This document shows, piece by piece, positions 33,269-41,306 of a DNA stretch of 51,802 bases. Location: positions 1 to 51,802 of IMG/VR virus record IMGVR_UViG_3300022928_002119. One strand, written 5' to 3'. The notes beneath the pieces are model-generated. The model worked only from the letters and a program-made list of their open reading frames with translations, searched no databases and was not told the origin of the DNA. Position 1 is the stretch's first letter; every line of letters starts with the position of its first letter. Position numbers and translations under genes: made by a program. The DNA comes from a virus.

Positions 33269-34193
33269 AATAACTTTCAAGTCCTTGTCTCAGTGAATAT
33301 TGTGGTTCGTACCCGAGTAGATCCTTTGCTCTGCTGATGTCTAATGTGCCACGCATTGGATACAGTTTTTGCATACCTATGTCCTTTATTTCAGAGTTAC
33401 TGCCTGTGATCTCTATTATGGTCTCCGCCAGATCCCTAAGGCTGGTTGCATTGCCGGCGGTTATGTTAAAACTTGTGTTGGCTACCTCGGAGTTGGCCGC
33501 TTGTATTATTCCATATGCGGCATCCTGCCTGTATGTGAAATCAACTTTATTTTGTCCGTTATGCAATTCAATGGTTTCATTGTTCATCGCTTGGTGAAAG
33601 AATTTAGAGACCACCCTATCTGGAAGATCGCCGGGACCGTACACACCACTGGGCCTCACTATCGTGTAGTTCAAACCATCACGCTTGGCGAACAGTTTCG
33701 TTAACCTCTCGCCAGTCAGTTTGGCCTCACCGTATATGTTCTGTGGTTTGGTGTTTGACTCCTCCCGTGTTCCGTCAATGAAATCTCCGTAAACCATGCT
33801 ACTGCTGATGTAAACAAATTTCTTTGTGTTGAATTCAGCGGCATGCCATAGTAGGTTGGTTGTCGTGCCAATCACCTTGGGTATGCCATTTATTGGATCC
33901 TGTTCTACTATCTTAGCCCTAGGATAGGTGGCCAGATGTATCACAACGTCAGGACGATGACTAAAGGCTTTAAGGCATACCATCCTATCAAGTATGTCAC
34001 CCTTGATCACGTTCACGTTCCTGTTTATCCAATTACGTGTCCTCCATGCAACAAGTTTGTTCAACTCCACCTTTGTCAGTATGTCGTATGTGTCCTCGTT
34101 GTCCACACAAGTTATGCTGTGTCCTTCATTGGAAAGTTTCTCAATTATTTTTGACCCAATGAATCCCAGTCCGCCTGTTATTAAATATTTCAT
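33243..34193 (-). CDS. NAD-dependent nucleotide-sugar epimerase/dehydratase
   Basis: This 316-residue enzyme opens with KYLITGGLGFIGSKI, has YISSSMVYGDF, catalytic YGEAK, VRPSGVYGPGD and FNITAGN. It matches GalE/RmlB-type extended SDRs. ATG 34193 shares a base with the stop of the lipoprotein gene (TGATG). Its product could supply the keto-sugar for the DegT-like aminotransferase encoded next. It is similar to the epimerase at 29892 in the HLATYP and SSSMVYGDF segments, so one probably arose from the other or from a common source. Confidence 0.9.
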   Translation of the reverse strand: MKYLITGGLGFIGSKIIEKLSNEGHSITCVDNEDTYDILTKVELNKLVAWRTRNWINRNVNVIKGDILDRMVCLKAFSHRPDVVIHLATYPRAKIVEQDPINGIPKVIGTTTNLLWHAAEFNTKKFVYISSSMVYGDFIDGTREESNTKPQNIYGEAKLTGERLTKLFAKRDGLNYTIVRPSGVYGPGDLPDRVVSKFFHQAMNNETIELHNGQNKVDFTYRQDAAYGIIQAANSEVANTSFNITAGNATSLRDLAETIIEITGSNSEIKDIGMQKLYPMRGTLDISRAKDLLGYEPQYSLRQGLESYYDWLQNQI

Positions 34194-34342
34194 CAAAACT
34201 CCTTCTTTATTTCGACCTGTGGATTCTCAACACAACTGTCTTTGATCTCTTTCATTGTTTCTTTGTTAAAATCTACGTCACAACTGGCACTGGGTTTGAT
34301 CCCGCACCCTACCACTAATAATAACACGATTAAATATTTCAT
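34193..34342 (-). CDS. Small lipoprotein
   Basis: This 49-residue protein starts at ATG 34342, which overlaps the carbamoyltransferase stop (ATGA). The N-terminus KYLIVLLLVVGC has a positively charged start, a hydrophobic core and a lipobox ending in GC at Cys13. The mature part is about 36 residues, polar, with two more Cys. It would be secreted by the general pathway and lipid-anchored. Rz1-like spanin or a surface protein are options, but it lacks the proline-rich body of Rz1. No family is recognised. Confidence 0.72.
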   Translation of the reverse strand: MKYLIVLLLVVGCGIKPSASCDVDFNKETMKEIKDSCVENPQVEIKKEF

Positions 34343-35811
34343 CCTAGTACTTTCACTCCGTATTTGTTGGTAAACGCTTTACCATCGTCTCTATCATTCA
34401 CTATCGGTTGTCCTTTTATGTTCAAACTTGTGTTTAAAAGTATTGGGCAACCAGTCTGTTTTTTCCATTCTGTTAACAACGCATGAAACCCTGGATTATC
34501 CGTCTTACGCACCGTTTGAACCCTACTTGTGTGATCATGATGTATTATGGCAGGGAAGTCTTTACCATGCGTACACGCCGCTGTAAATTGCATATAAGGT
34601 GTGTTTTGAACTGCTTTAGGTAGGGTGAAATACTCGTTTACATCCTCCTCTAATATGGCCGGAGCAAACGGTCTGAACTTCTGCCTTTTCTTAATCGAGT
34701 TTACCAAATCCTTGATGTCCTCACCCCTGGGGTCTGCCAGCAGTGATCTATTACCAAGTGCTCTCGGACCAAACTCCGCCCTACCACTTGCTACTCCCAC
34801 CATCTTGTTTTCTTTCAATTCTTTTATGAGTGCATCCACGGGATACTCCCCATCTATGTTGTGTCCAAGGAATGGGTGTTGCCAATCAAGATGCTTTTTC
34901 TCATGTGCGGCTATACAGCCCAGGCTGGATCCTGCATCTCCAGGATTTGGTATGATCCATATGTTGTCAAACAATTCCATGTTGGCCAATACCCTGTTCG
35001 CGGCACAATTGAGTGCCACTCCGCCTGCATACACCAAGTTCCTACTGCCATACTTGGATGCCCTAGCCCAAAGGTCAGCAAGTAGTTCTTCTGTGACTGC
35101 CTGTATGCTGGCCGCTATGTCCATCACGTCTGCGTTTGGTTCCCAGTCTCTCAGTCCCCTGTGTAAATTTTTTTTAAGTTTGAACGGTGACTGCTCTACG
35201 AAGTCGTCATATATCTTTTGTTTGTACTTGGGTGTTCCATACGCCGCCATGCCCATCAGAATGTATTCCTCTTCCGCAGGCTTGAGTCCACAACGATGTG
35301 TGAATGCACTGTACAGTATTCCTACACTGTGTGGATACTGTATGGTTTCTTTTCTTTCTATGTGATTGTTATATGCTGTTGATATGGAAACGGTGTCCCA
35401 TTCTCCTATCGCATCCACTGTCAGTATGGTCGCACCCTCGTCCTTGAACGGTGATGTGAAGTACCCTGCCGCGGCGTGTGAGTCGTGGTGTTTGACGTAC
35501 TCGTCTATCTTAATGCCAAAGTGATCCAGATGCCATTGTGGCATCTCCGTGTAACTCATGGCCATGCCATACTGTCCTGCGTAGAACTGTCTCGTTTTTT
35601 TAAGCAAGGGTTTCTCGTAGTACACCACTTTGTCGAAAGGACCAAACGTGTTGGCCTCGTCCACTATCTTCTGATTCAGGTAGTGATCGTTCTTGACTTT
35701 GCTGTATCTCTCACTATGAGCCGCCCATAATATTTCTCCCGTGCCCGAACTGTAGTCCACTACAGCCATGGCGGCATCATGGTTCATGCAGTTGATTCCT
35801 AGTATTCTCAT
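34339..35811 (-). CDS. Carbamoyltransferase, NodU/CmcH family
   Basis: This 490-residue enzyme transfers a carbamoyl group from carbamoyl phosphate to a hydroxyl, via carbamoyl-AMP. The N-terminal kinase-like domain has ILGINCMNHDAAMA (His11) and VKHHDSHAAAGYF (His109, His110, His113). The C-terminal YrdC-like half includes AEFGPRALGNRSLLADPR and LNTSLNIKGQPIVN. Known relatives decorate Nod factors, antibiotics and sugars. ATG 35811 overlaps the upstream stop (ATGA) and is preferred to an in-frame start five codons earlier. It probably adds carbamoyl to the sugar made by its operon partners. Confidence 0.95.
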   Translation of the reverse strand: MRILGINCMNHDAAMAVVDYSSGTGEILWAAHSERYSKVKNDHYLNQKIVDEANTFGPFDKVVYYEKPLLKKTRQFYAGQYGMAMSYTEMPQWHLDHFGIKIDEYVKHHDSHAAAGYFTSPFKDEGATILTVDAIGEWDTVSISTAYNNHIERKETIQYPHSVGILYSAFTHRCGLKPAEEEYILMGMAAYGTPKYKQKIYDDFVEQSPFKLKKNLHRGLRDWEPNADVMDIAASIQAVTEELLADLWARASKYGSRNLVYAGGVALNCAANRVLANMELFDNIWIIPNPGDAGSSLGCIAAHEKKHLDWQHPFLGHNIDGEYPVDALIKELKENKMVGVASGRAEFGPRALGNRSLLADPRGEDIKDLVNSIKKRQKFRPFAPAILEEDVNEYFTLPKAVQNTPYMQFTAACTHGKDFPAIIHHDHTSRVQTVRKTDNPGFHALLTEWKKQTGCPILLNTSLNIKGQPIVNDRDDGKAFTNKYGVKVLG

Positions 35812-36143
35812 TTGCCGATCTCCCAACCTATCACTACACCGTAATTCTCTTCGCCGTTGTGCTTCTCGTATGCTGGAGAGATAAACAATCCTCCTGCCTT
35901 GTATCTTATCATTGGCATTATGTCCTCCGACTTGTATCCAGTGACCAATCCAAGTTCCAGTGTCCAGTGTTCGTCCAACTCAAACTCCCTGCCAACATAT
36001 GTGCTGATCCTGTCCTCGGAGTTGTAATACACACCGGCTATCTTGTTGTCCACTGTGCACCTTGCGTGTGGATGAATGTTGTTGTAATCCGCCTCCAGAC
36101 CAACATGCATTGACAGTGCCAAGAACAGTCCTAAACAGTTCAT
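35808..36143 (-). CDS. Small exported protein, putative
   Basis: This 111-residue protein starts at ATG 36143 (ATGA overlap with the GNAT gene). The first ~15 residues (NCLGLFLALSMHVGLEA) are hydrophobic and look like a signal peptide. The rest is beta-rich (YVGREFELDEHWTLELGLVTGY, GGLFISPAYEKHNGEENYGVVIGWEIG), which suggests a small beta-barrel or periplasmic protein. No family is recognised. Its stop overlaps the carbamoyltransferase start. Confidence 0.65.
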   Translation of the reverse strand: MNCLGLFLALSMHVGLEADYNNIHPHARCTVDNKIAGVYYNSEDRISTYVGREFELDEHWTLELGLVTGYKSEDIMPMIRYKAGGLFISPAYEKHNGEENYGVVIGWEIGK

Positions 36144-36697
36144 TTGATATTGAACCATCCTTTCGCCCTGTCCCTCAACTTCTCCCAATCATTCAACTCT
36201 ACGTCGTACTCGAAATTCTGTGTTGTGAGGTTGACCTGCACTTCCTTGGCTCCGTTCTTGAGATGAAACTTACGTGCCATGTCCGTGAGAGGACTCAATG
36301 TGATCAATCTGTTGAGATGGTTTGATTGTTTGATCATCTTGTACACCTCATTGACCATGTGCTTTCCACCACCTTTCTTCTTGGCCCACACCGTGTAGGC
36401 TATCGCTATAGAACCCTGTTGTCCTGCCCTGTGTATGGCCTGCATGGCGGCGTCCTTGCTCATGGTGTCCATCTCCTCCACGCTCTTGGGGATACCGTGT
36501 GTGAATGCGAAACACATGACGGCCGCTATGTCGCCCTCCTCGTCCTTGATGCCATATATCTTCCTGCCGTAGGCCTGTCTGAACTCCAGGCTCAGTTCAG
36601 GTCGCACAGGATCTTCCGTGACATCTATGTACGGCAGTTCGATCAGTTCGAACTGGGGCGTCTTTTCCAACGCTTTCTTGATTTTTTTGAGCACCAT
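36140..36697 (-). CDS. GNAT-like acetyltransferase domain protein
   Basis: This 185-residue protein shows a GNAT-like pattern: the DIAAVMCFAFTHGIP strand, a GSIAIAYTVWAKKKGGGKHMVNEVYKMIK region like the acetyl-CoA pyrophosphate loop and helix, and the closing SPLTDMARKFHLKNGAKEVQ, which matches the last beta-strand/helix pair. It would acetylate an amino group; the substrate is unknown. ATG 36697 is one base after the small upstream gene. Its stop overlaps the next gene. This is a pattern match by eye. Confidence 0.6.
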   Translation of the reverse strand: MVLKKIKKALEKTPQFELIELPYIDVTEDPVRPELSLEFRQAYGRKIYGIKDEEGDIAAVMCFAFTHGIPKSVEEMDTMSKDAAMQAIHRAGQQGSIAIAYTVWAKKKGGGKHMVNEVYKMIKQSNHLNRLITLSPLTDMARKFHLKNGAKEVQVNLTTQNFEYDVELNDWEKLRDRAKGWFNIK

Positions 36698-36698
36698 C

Positions 36699-36803
36699 CT
36701 ATTTGTATATGAATGGGTCTTTCTTCTTTAACTCTTTGAGTCTCTTCCTGTACTTGATCTCTTGTTTGATCTTGTTGATCAGGTTCTTTATCCAAGTGAA
36801 CAT
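36699..36803 (-). CDS. 34-residue basic peptide, conserved in marine phages
   Basis: The frame runs from ATG 36803 to TAG at 36699: FTWIKNLINKIKQEIKYRKR, then LKELKKKDPFIYK. It is an amphipathic helix, charged, ending in DPFIYK. Tiny proteins of this kind, ending in the same motif, occur in cyanophages as I recall. The start overlaps the hydrolase stop (TAATG), and its own stop is one base before the next ATG. It could be a membrane-associated regulatory peptide. Confidence 0.65.
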   Translation of the reverse strand: MFTWIKNLINKIKQEIKYRKRLKELKKKDPFIYK

Positions 36804-37597
36804 TATCTGTCTCCTATCAGTTTGTTAAAAGTTGGTAACATTAATTTTACAGCATCTTGGTGTGCCTCGTCAAGTGGATGTGTGGTGCCACGTGGATAGT
36901 CATTCAATAATGCCCATTGATTGAAACCCATCATCCTCTCTCCAAAACTATACCATTTGGTAAAGTCTATCTCGTTGTGGAGACCCATCAAAAGACTGTC
37001 TTGATCTTTATGGTGTTTCAACTCGTCATAGAAGAGGCTATTGTCGGCCATCGTGAACATGTATGGTATTTTTTTCTTCTCTAGGATGTTCTGCAACCAG
37101 ATAATGCTCTTCCAACTGAGGTAGGTCTCATGGTACTGGTTGGCCGCATATTTGTATATGGCCTCGGCAAAAGGTTTTACCCCAGATTCTAGCATGTTGT
37201 TTTGTCTGGTTTTCCATTGCTCCTGCTGTGTTTCTGATCCCTGCATTGTCCTAAATGCTTCCACGTTTCCGCCTGTTGTGTCCCATGGAGAGATACTTGT
37301 CCACCTTGTGTCCTCTAACATTTCATTCCTGGGCATGGCCCAATCATAACGAGAGAGAAAACTCCACATGACCAGCACACAATCAACGTCACTGTTCTGT
37401 GACACGGCCTTGAATGTCCTACGTGCTATAGCACTGTTGCCTGCTCCACCAGACGCAGTGCATATGTAGTCATCGTATGTTGCTTCTGTCAGCCTATAGG
37501 CCCATGTCTTCTTGGATGGTGTCTTGCCGTCCACATCATCCGAGAGTTCATTCCCTAGCGTGAAACTGCAACCTCCTATAATTACTTTCTTACTCAT
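36803..37597 (-). CDS. SGNH/GDSL-like hydrolase
   Basis: This 264-residue protein has the block layout of an SGNH hydrolase. Block I is VIIGGCSFTLGNEL with the likely nucleophile Ser in GCSFT. A glycine/asparagine block GGAGNSAIARR follows, and the last block HPLDEAHQDAVKLML carries the Asp/His pair. Such enzymes remove acyl groups from sugars or polysaccharides. It overlaps the radical SAM gene (37590) by 8 bases. A second one lies at 42626. Confidence 0.7.
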   Translation of the reverse strand: MSKKVIIGGCSFTLGNELSDDVDGKTPSKKTWAYRLTEATYDDYICTASGGAGNSAIARRTFKAVSQNSDVDCVLVMWSFLSRYDWAMPRNEMLEDTRWTSISPWDTTGGNVEAFRTMQGSETQQEQWKTRQNNMLESGVKPFAEAIYKYAANQYHETYLSWKSIIWLQNILEKKKIPYMFTMADNSLFYDELKHHKDQDSLLMGLHNEIDFTKWYSFGERMMGFNQWALLNDYPRGTTHPLDEAHQDAVKLMLPTFNKLIGDR

Positions 37598-38768
37598 ATA
37601 TCTTCAGTATGTTATTTAAAAGTGGAAACATGTCTCCAAAATTTTCTTTCCTGTATGCATCTGTTTGTAATATTCTTCTTTTCCTTTCTGCTCGTATCTC
37701 TGGTGTATCCCTGTCCGCGGCATTCATGAACCTGATGCTGGGCTGGTAGTCAGTCAGCATGTGATACCTGTCCACCACTATGTCCTTGACCTGCCTGGGC
37801 AATGTCTGTATGTTGAACACAACTGGATCAAAGCAGGTGTTCACATAGAAGAACTTGGGTTGGAACTGTGCCACCCACAGTGCCATCTTGGCCCAGTTGA
37901 ACACGTTGAAAATACTCACCGTAGAACATATCTGGAAGTCCATGTTTGCCGTCTTCATTTCCTTGAACTTGATCAGATTCTGATTCACTTCCCTCCACTT
38001 GGCAGGATGTCTCTGGTATTCGAAAGGTTCTCCCACGTCATCAATGCTGAAGGCCACTTCAACGTGCTTGAAGTAACTCCACAGGTCGAATATGTCCTTA
38101 GGTGGCAACTGTGTGCCGTTGGTGTTGTAGTGTATGTCTATGTTCTTGGCATAACCCTTCTCCACACAGTGCATCAGAATCTTGAAATGATCTCGGATCA
38201 TGAACGGCTCGCCGCCTGTGAACTCGAAGTACTCCACGTGTTTTAGATCCTCCTGCAACTCCTCAAAAAATTGTGGGTTACGTTTTGGCCAGCCGCCTTC
38301 CTTGAGTTGCATCCTTGCCAGTGGGTTGTCTCCGCCTTTGGCCGTCTCGTAATCTATTTCTTCCTGGGCCCACTTCGAGGAACTCCATGATCCACATATC
38401 CTACACTTAAGATTGCACACATTTCCCAACTTAAAGTCAATAAATTTTAGGGTTGGCTCGCTATTGGGGGTCCAGTTTTGTAGACTGCTACGCATTTTGT
38501 AAATAGAATTTTGTCTCTTCGAAGTCTTGCCTGCATCTTCCTCCTGCCAACAGCTCTGGCAACCAGCAGGGCGTTCACCATTCCTGAACTGTTCACGTAG
38601 TCCCGCCATGTATTCTGTGTCTTGTATGGATTTCAAACTCTGTTTGTAAACTTTCACACCAGGCACACTGCCCTTGTACAGACAACAAGGCGAGGCACCA
38701 CCGTTAACATCAACTTCTAGGTGCGTCCATGGCAACGGGCACACATTTGATTTTATATACTTGTCCAC
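37590..38768 (-). CDS. Radical SAM protein with N-terminal SPASM/twitch-like domain (first of five)
   Basis: This is a 392-residue protein. The N-terminus has CPLPWTHLEVDVNGGASPCC (Cys10, 28, 29) and GCQSCWQEE (Cys70, 73), like the auxiliary-cluster domain normally found at the C-terminus of SPASM enzymes. Then comes the radical SAM core with CNLKCRIC (Cys118, 122, 125) and FTGGEPF. It ends FGDMFPLL. This is the N-terminal-twitch type (N_twi_rSAM), known from marine phages without known reaction. The start is GTG 38768 or TTG 38771, overlapping the previous gene. Confidence 0.88.
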   Translation of the reverse strand: MDKYIKSNVCPLPWTHLEVDVNGGASPCCLYKGSVPGVKVYKQSLKSIQDTEYMAGLREQFRNGERPAGCQSCWQEEDAGKTSKRQNSIYKMRSSLQNWTPNSEPTLKFIDFKLGNVCNLKCRICGSWSSSKWAQEEIDYETAKGGDNPLARMQLKEGGWPKRNPQFFEELQEDLKHVEYFEFTGGEPFMIRDHFKILMHCVEKGYAKNIDIHYNTNGTQLPPKDIFDLWSYFKHVEVAFSIDDVGEPFEYQRHPAKWREVNQNLIKFKEMKTANMDFQICSTVSIFNVFNWAKMALWVAQFQPKFFYVNTCFDPVVFNIQTLPRQVKDIVVDRYHMLTDYQPSIRFMNAADRDTPEIRAERKRRILQTDAYRKENFGDMFPLLNNILKIYE

Positions 38769-40036
38769 CAATCCAACACCCTTTCGTCTCTGCTCAATAT
38801 CTTTGTTATATCTTGTCTCCTGATCTTGTCAATGCGTTCTTGTCTTTGTTTGCCTTTTTTTGTAGGAACGAATGTTTGTCTCTGTCTCAGATTCTTTAAA
38901 ACATCTATCAATGATCTTTGCTTTCGCGTGGTAAGTGGTTCCATGTAGTCTAGTGCTTCGTCTATTAGTGTTTCCAATAGGTGTTTTGGTAGAGAAAGTG
39001 GACTCAAAATCTCATCATTGCTAAAAGTAAACATGACTTTTGTCAGTATCTCTGTGTCCAGCTCTCTGCTTAGATCAAACATTTTTTTAAGTTCCAGTAA
39101 ACCAGGCATTGTTATAGTGTAGTCCAATCTCATTTCCCTAGATGTTTTTGCAACTGCAAGTCCTTCTTTAAAATTTTCTAACCACTGTTCGTAGTTCAAT
39201 CCGTCCCTGATGTACTCCCCTACTTCTCCCGTTCCATCCAGTGATGAACATATCTGCCAGTCCTGAAACTGTGGCAGTAGGTCAAACAATTTGATTCCTT
39301 TGAAGGAAGTCCTGCTTAGATTCGTGTTGTATCTCACATACACTTCTTTGGCGAATCCCAGTTCTATTATCCTCTGCATGGCCTTCCAATGCATATCCCA
39401 CATCAGAGGTTCTCCACCACACCAGTATATTTCTTTTATGGTTTTTGTTTCTACCGCTTCAACGAACTCTTGCACAACCTGTGTGTCCTGGAACTTCGTT
39501 ATCTGTTCTCGCAATGGTGACGCCATCCATGGCTGTGATTCTTTCGTCCATGTTTTGTGTTTCCTTGACTCCGCTTCCCAACTCGAACTCAACATGTCTC
39601 CACACATCCTACATTTGAAGTTGCATAGGTTATTGAACCTGTAATCAAAACTGATGGTTGGCATAGTGGTCGCCCCTGTTCCGTCTGTACTGTCAAACGC
39701 TTCGTCTATTTTGTGTTTGAATAACTGATTCCAGTATGACCTATACACATCTGTGTTCAACAGTTTATGATCACACACTTCACATTCAGATAATTCATCA
39801 CCTGCCATCATACGCAGTCTGACAGATCGCATGTGATCTGAATTCCAATGTTCCTTCAGTGTCAGTGGTTTGTATTCTTTGGCGTCATTGCCTGTGTCTA
39901 TGTACTGCCTGAAACTCTGTGCAGGCTCTCTGGATGCACAGCACATACGTCTTTCTGTCTGCGGTGAAAGGTACGTGTGTGTCCAAGGAGCCATGCAGAA
40001 GGTTTTATTTCCTTCACTCGGTTTAATCCGTTTCAT
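38753..40036 (-). CDS. Radical SAM protein with N-terminal SPASM/twitch-like domain (second of five)
   Basis: This is a 427-residue protein. Auxiliary Cys14, Cys32-33 (MCC), Cys85 and Cys88 lie in the N-terminal domain. The radical SAM site is CNFKCRMC (Cys138, 142, 145) with CGGEPLMWD as the SAM-binding glycine motif. The C-terminus has RRQDITKILS, similar to the closing segments of its neighbours. ATG 40036, which overlaps the upstream gene by 14 bases and follows GCGGAAC, is chosen over TTG 40048. The chemistry is unknown; it is homologous to the next three genes. Confidence 0.88.
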   Translation of the reverse strand: MKRIKPSEGNKTFCMAPWTHTYLSPQTERRMCCASREPAQSFRQYIDTGNDAKEYKPLTLKEHWNSDHMRSVRLRMMAGDELSECEVCDHKLLNTDVYRSYWNQLFKHKIDEAFDSTDGTGATTMPTISFDYRFNNLCNFKCRMCGDMLSSSWEAESRKHKTWTKESQPWMASPLREQITKFQDTQVVQEFVEAVETKTIKEIYWCGGEPLMWDMHWKAMQRIIELGFAKEVYVRYNTNLSRTSFKGIKLFDLLPQFQDWQICSSLDGTGEVGEYIRDGLNYEQWLENFKEGLAVAKTSREMRLDYTITMPGLLELKKMFDLSRELDTEILTKVMFTFSNDEILSPLSLPKHLLETLIDEALDYMEPLTTRKQRSLIDVLKNLRQRQTFVPTKKGKQRQERIDKIRRQDITKILSRDERVLDWWTSI

Positions 40037-41306
40037 AGAGTTCCGCAAGTTCTGGGAAAGTTTTGACTATGTCTTCATTCCTAATGACGTCCATCCTCTG
40101 CATTGTTTCTTTGAACTGATTTATATCTTTAGAATTATTTCTTCTCATCATGTAATCTAACCCTGCCTCAAAGCCCTTTGTGGCCCTTGTTAGATTGTCC
40201 AACGGACGTAACCATTCTATGTGTTTCTCGTATTTCTCTTTGACTTTTTGTTTGAAACTATCTGGTAAAAGATCAATCCTCTGTGCAAACGGATACTGTA
40301 ACAAATTAAAATTGAAGTCCTGTGGTTTCAACAATCCTTGGTCCACCCAACTTCTATGGAAATCAACAATGTGCAATGAGTTGATAAGCCCTACCGTGCT
40401 TGATATGTAGAAATCAACCTGGGAACATACTTCTAGCATACGTTTCCTGTTGGCCACCACATCTTTCCACACTGTTCCTTTACGCATGTATTCTGCTCTG
40501 TCGCCTTCTGCATCTAGGCTGGCTCCTATGGACACTGAGTCAAACTTGTTCCAGAGTTCCAACACATCCATGTCTTTGAATTTAAGTCTAGTAAAGTTTG
40601 TGTTGTAGATCAATCTCACGTGATACATCTTACGTTTGTCTAGCTCTTTCAATATCCTGTAGTGTTCTTCCATTATAAGTGGTTCGCCTCCCGCAAAGTA
40701 GAACTGCTCAACATGATCGAACTGTTCTAACATCTGCTCCCATATGTCGTCTGCTGTTCTACCCACTCTTATGATTTTTGCATGTCCGGGAGGGCCTCCA
40801 TTCAATTTTTTATGATCTTCATACCAATTTGAACTGAACCATGTACCACAACTTCTACACGCTAGGTTACACAAGTTGCTGAACCTTATATCCCAGTACT
40901 TGATGACAAAGTCTGCTGTGCCATCTGCTTTTGTGTTCTCTGTCATACCTATGTTGTGTCCAAAATGCTTGTTAGAGCTCAAACGCAGTGAGAAGAAACC
41001 CGACTTCTCCTGGTCATAACACTTGACACACTGTTTGCTCTTCTTGTTGTTCAGCATGTTGACACGCATCTCTTTCATGTCGGGTCCATTGAACACAGTC
41101 TCCATGGAATCCTTGTTCAAGTTTCCTACGGGATGGTTGTCTAGACCAAAACAGCAAGGGAATGCCCTACCATCTGGAAAGGCGTGCAAGTGAAGCCACG
41201 GCATCATGCAGAATGTGTCACTTTCTATCAGCAACTCCTTTTCCCTGGGAGTCATGTCGTTAATCTTTAGTTTTTCGGGCTCTTTGGCTCCGTACTCATA
41301 TGCCAC
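40023..41306 (-). CDS. Radical SAM protein with N-terminal SPASM/twitch-like domain (third of five)
   Basis: This 427-residue protein starts at GTG 41306 with GGAG upstream. N-terminal cysteines: FCMMPWLHL (Cys33), FPCCFG (Cys51-52), QCVKC (Cys93, 96). The radical SAM motif is CNLACRSC (Cys146, 150, 153); AGGEPLIME follows. The C-terminus is EDIVKTFPELAELY, the same closing motif as in three of the other copies. It overlaps both neighbours. Sequence divergence from the other copies suggests different substrates or different sites on one substrate. Confidence 0.88.
   Translation of the reverse strand: MAYEYGAKEPEKLKINDMTPREKELLIESDTFCMMPWLHLHAFPDGRAFPCCFGLDNHPVGNLNKDSMETVFNGPDMKEMRVNMLNNKKSKQCVKCYDQEKSGFFSLRLSSNKHFGHNIGMTENTKADGTADFVIKYWDIRFSNLCNLACRSCGTWFSSNWYEDHKKLNGGPPGHAKIIRVGRTADDIWEQMLEQFDHVEQFYFAGGEPLIMEEHYRILKELDKRKMYHVRLIYNTNFTRLKFKDMDVLELWNKFDSVSIGASLDAEGDRAEYMRKGTVWKDVVANRKRMLEVCSQVDFYISSTVGLINSLHIVDFHRSWVDQGLLKPQDFNFNLLQYPFAQRIDLLPDSFKQKVKEKYEKHIEWLRPLDNLTRATKGFEAGLDYMMRRNNSKDINQFKETMQRMDVIRNEDIVKTFPELAELYETD

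Noticed and set aside
34625-35365. 246-codon open frame on the plus strand within the carbamoyltransferase gene
   Set aside because: Antisense to a gene with complete NodU/CmcH motifs. The product has Ser/Leu-rich shadow composition.
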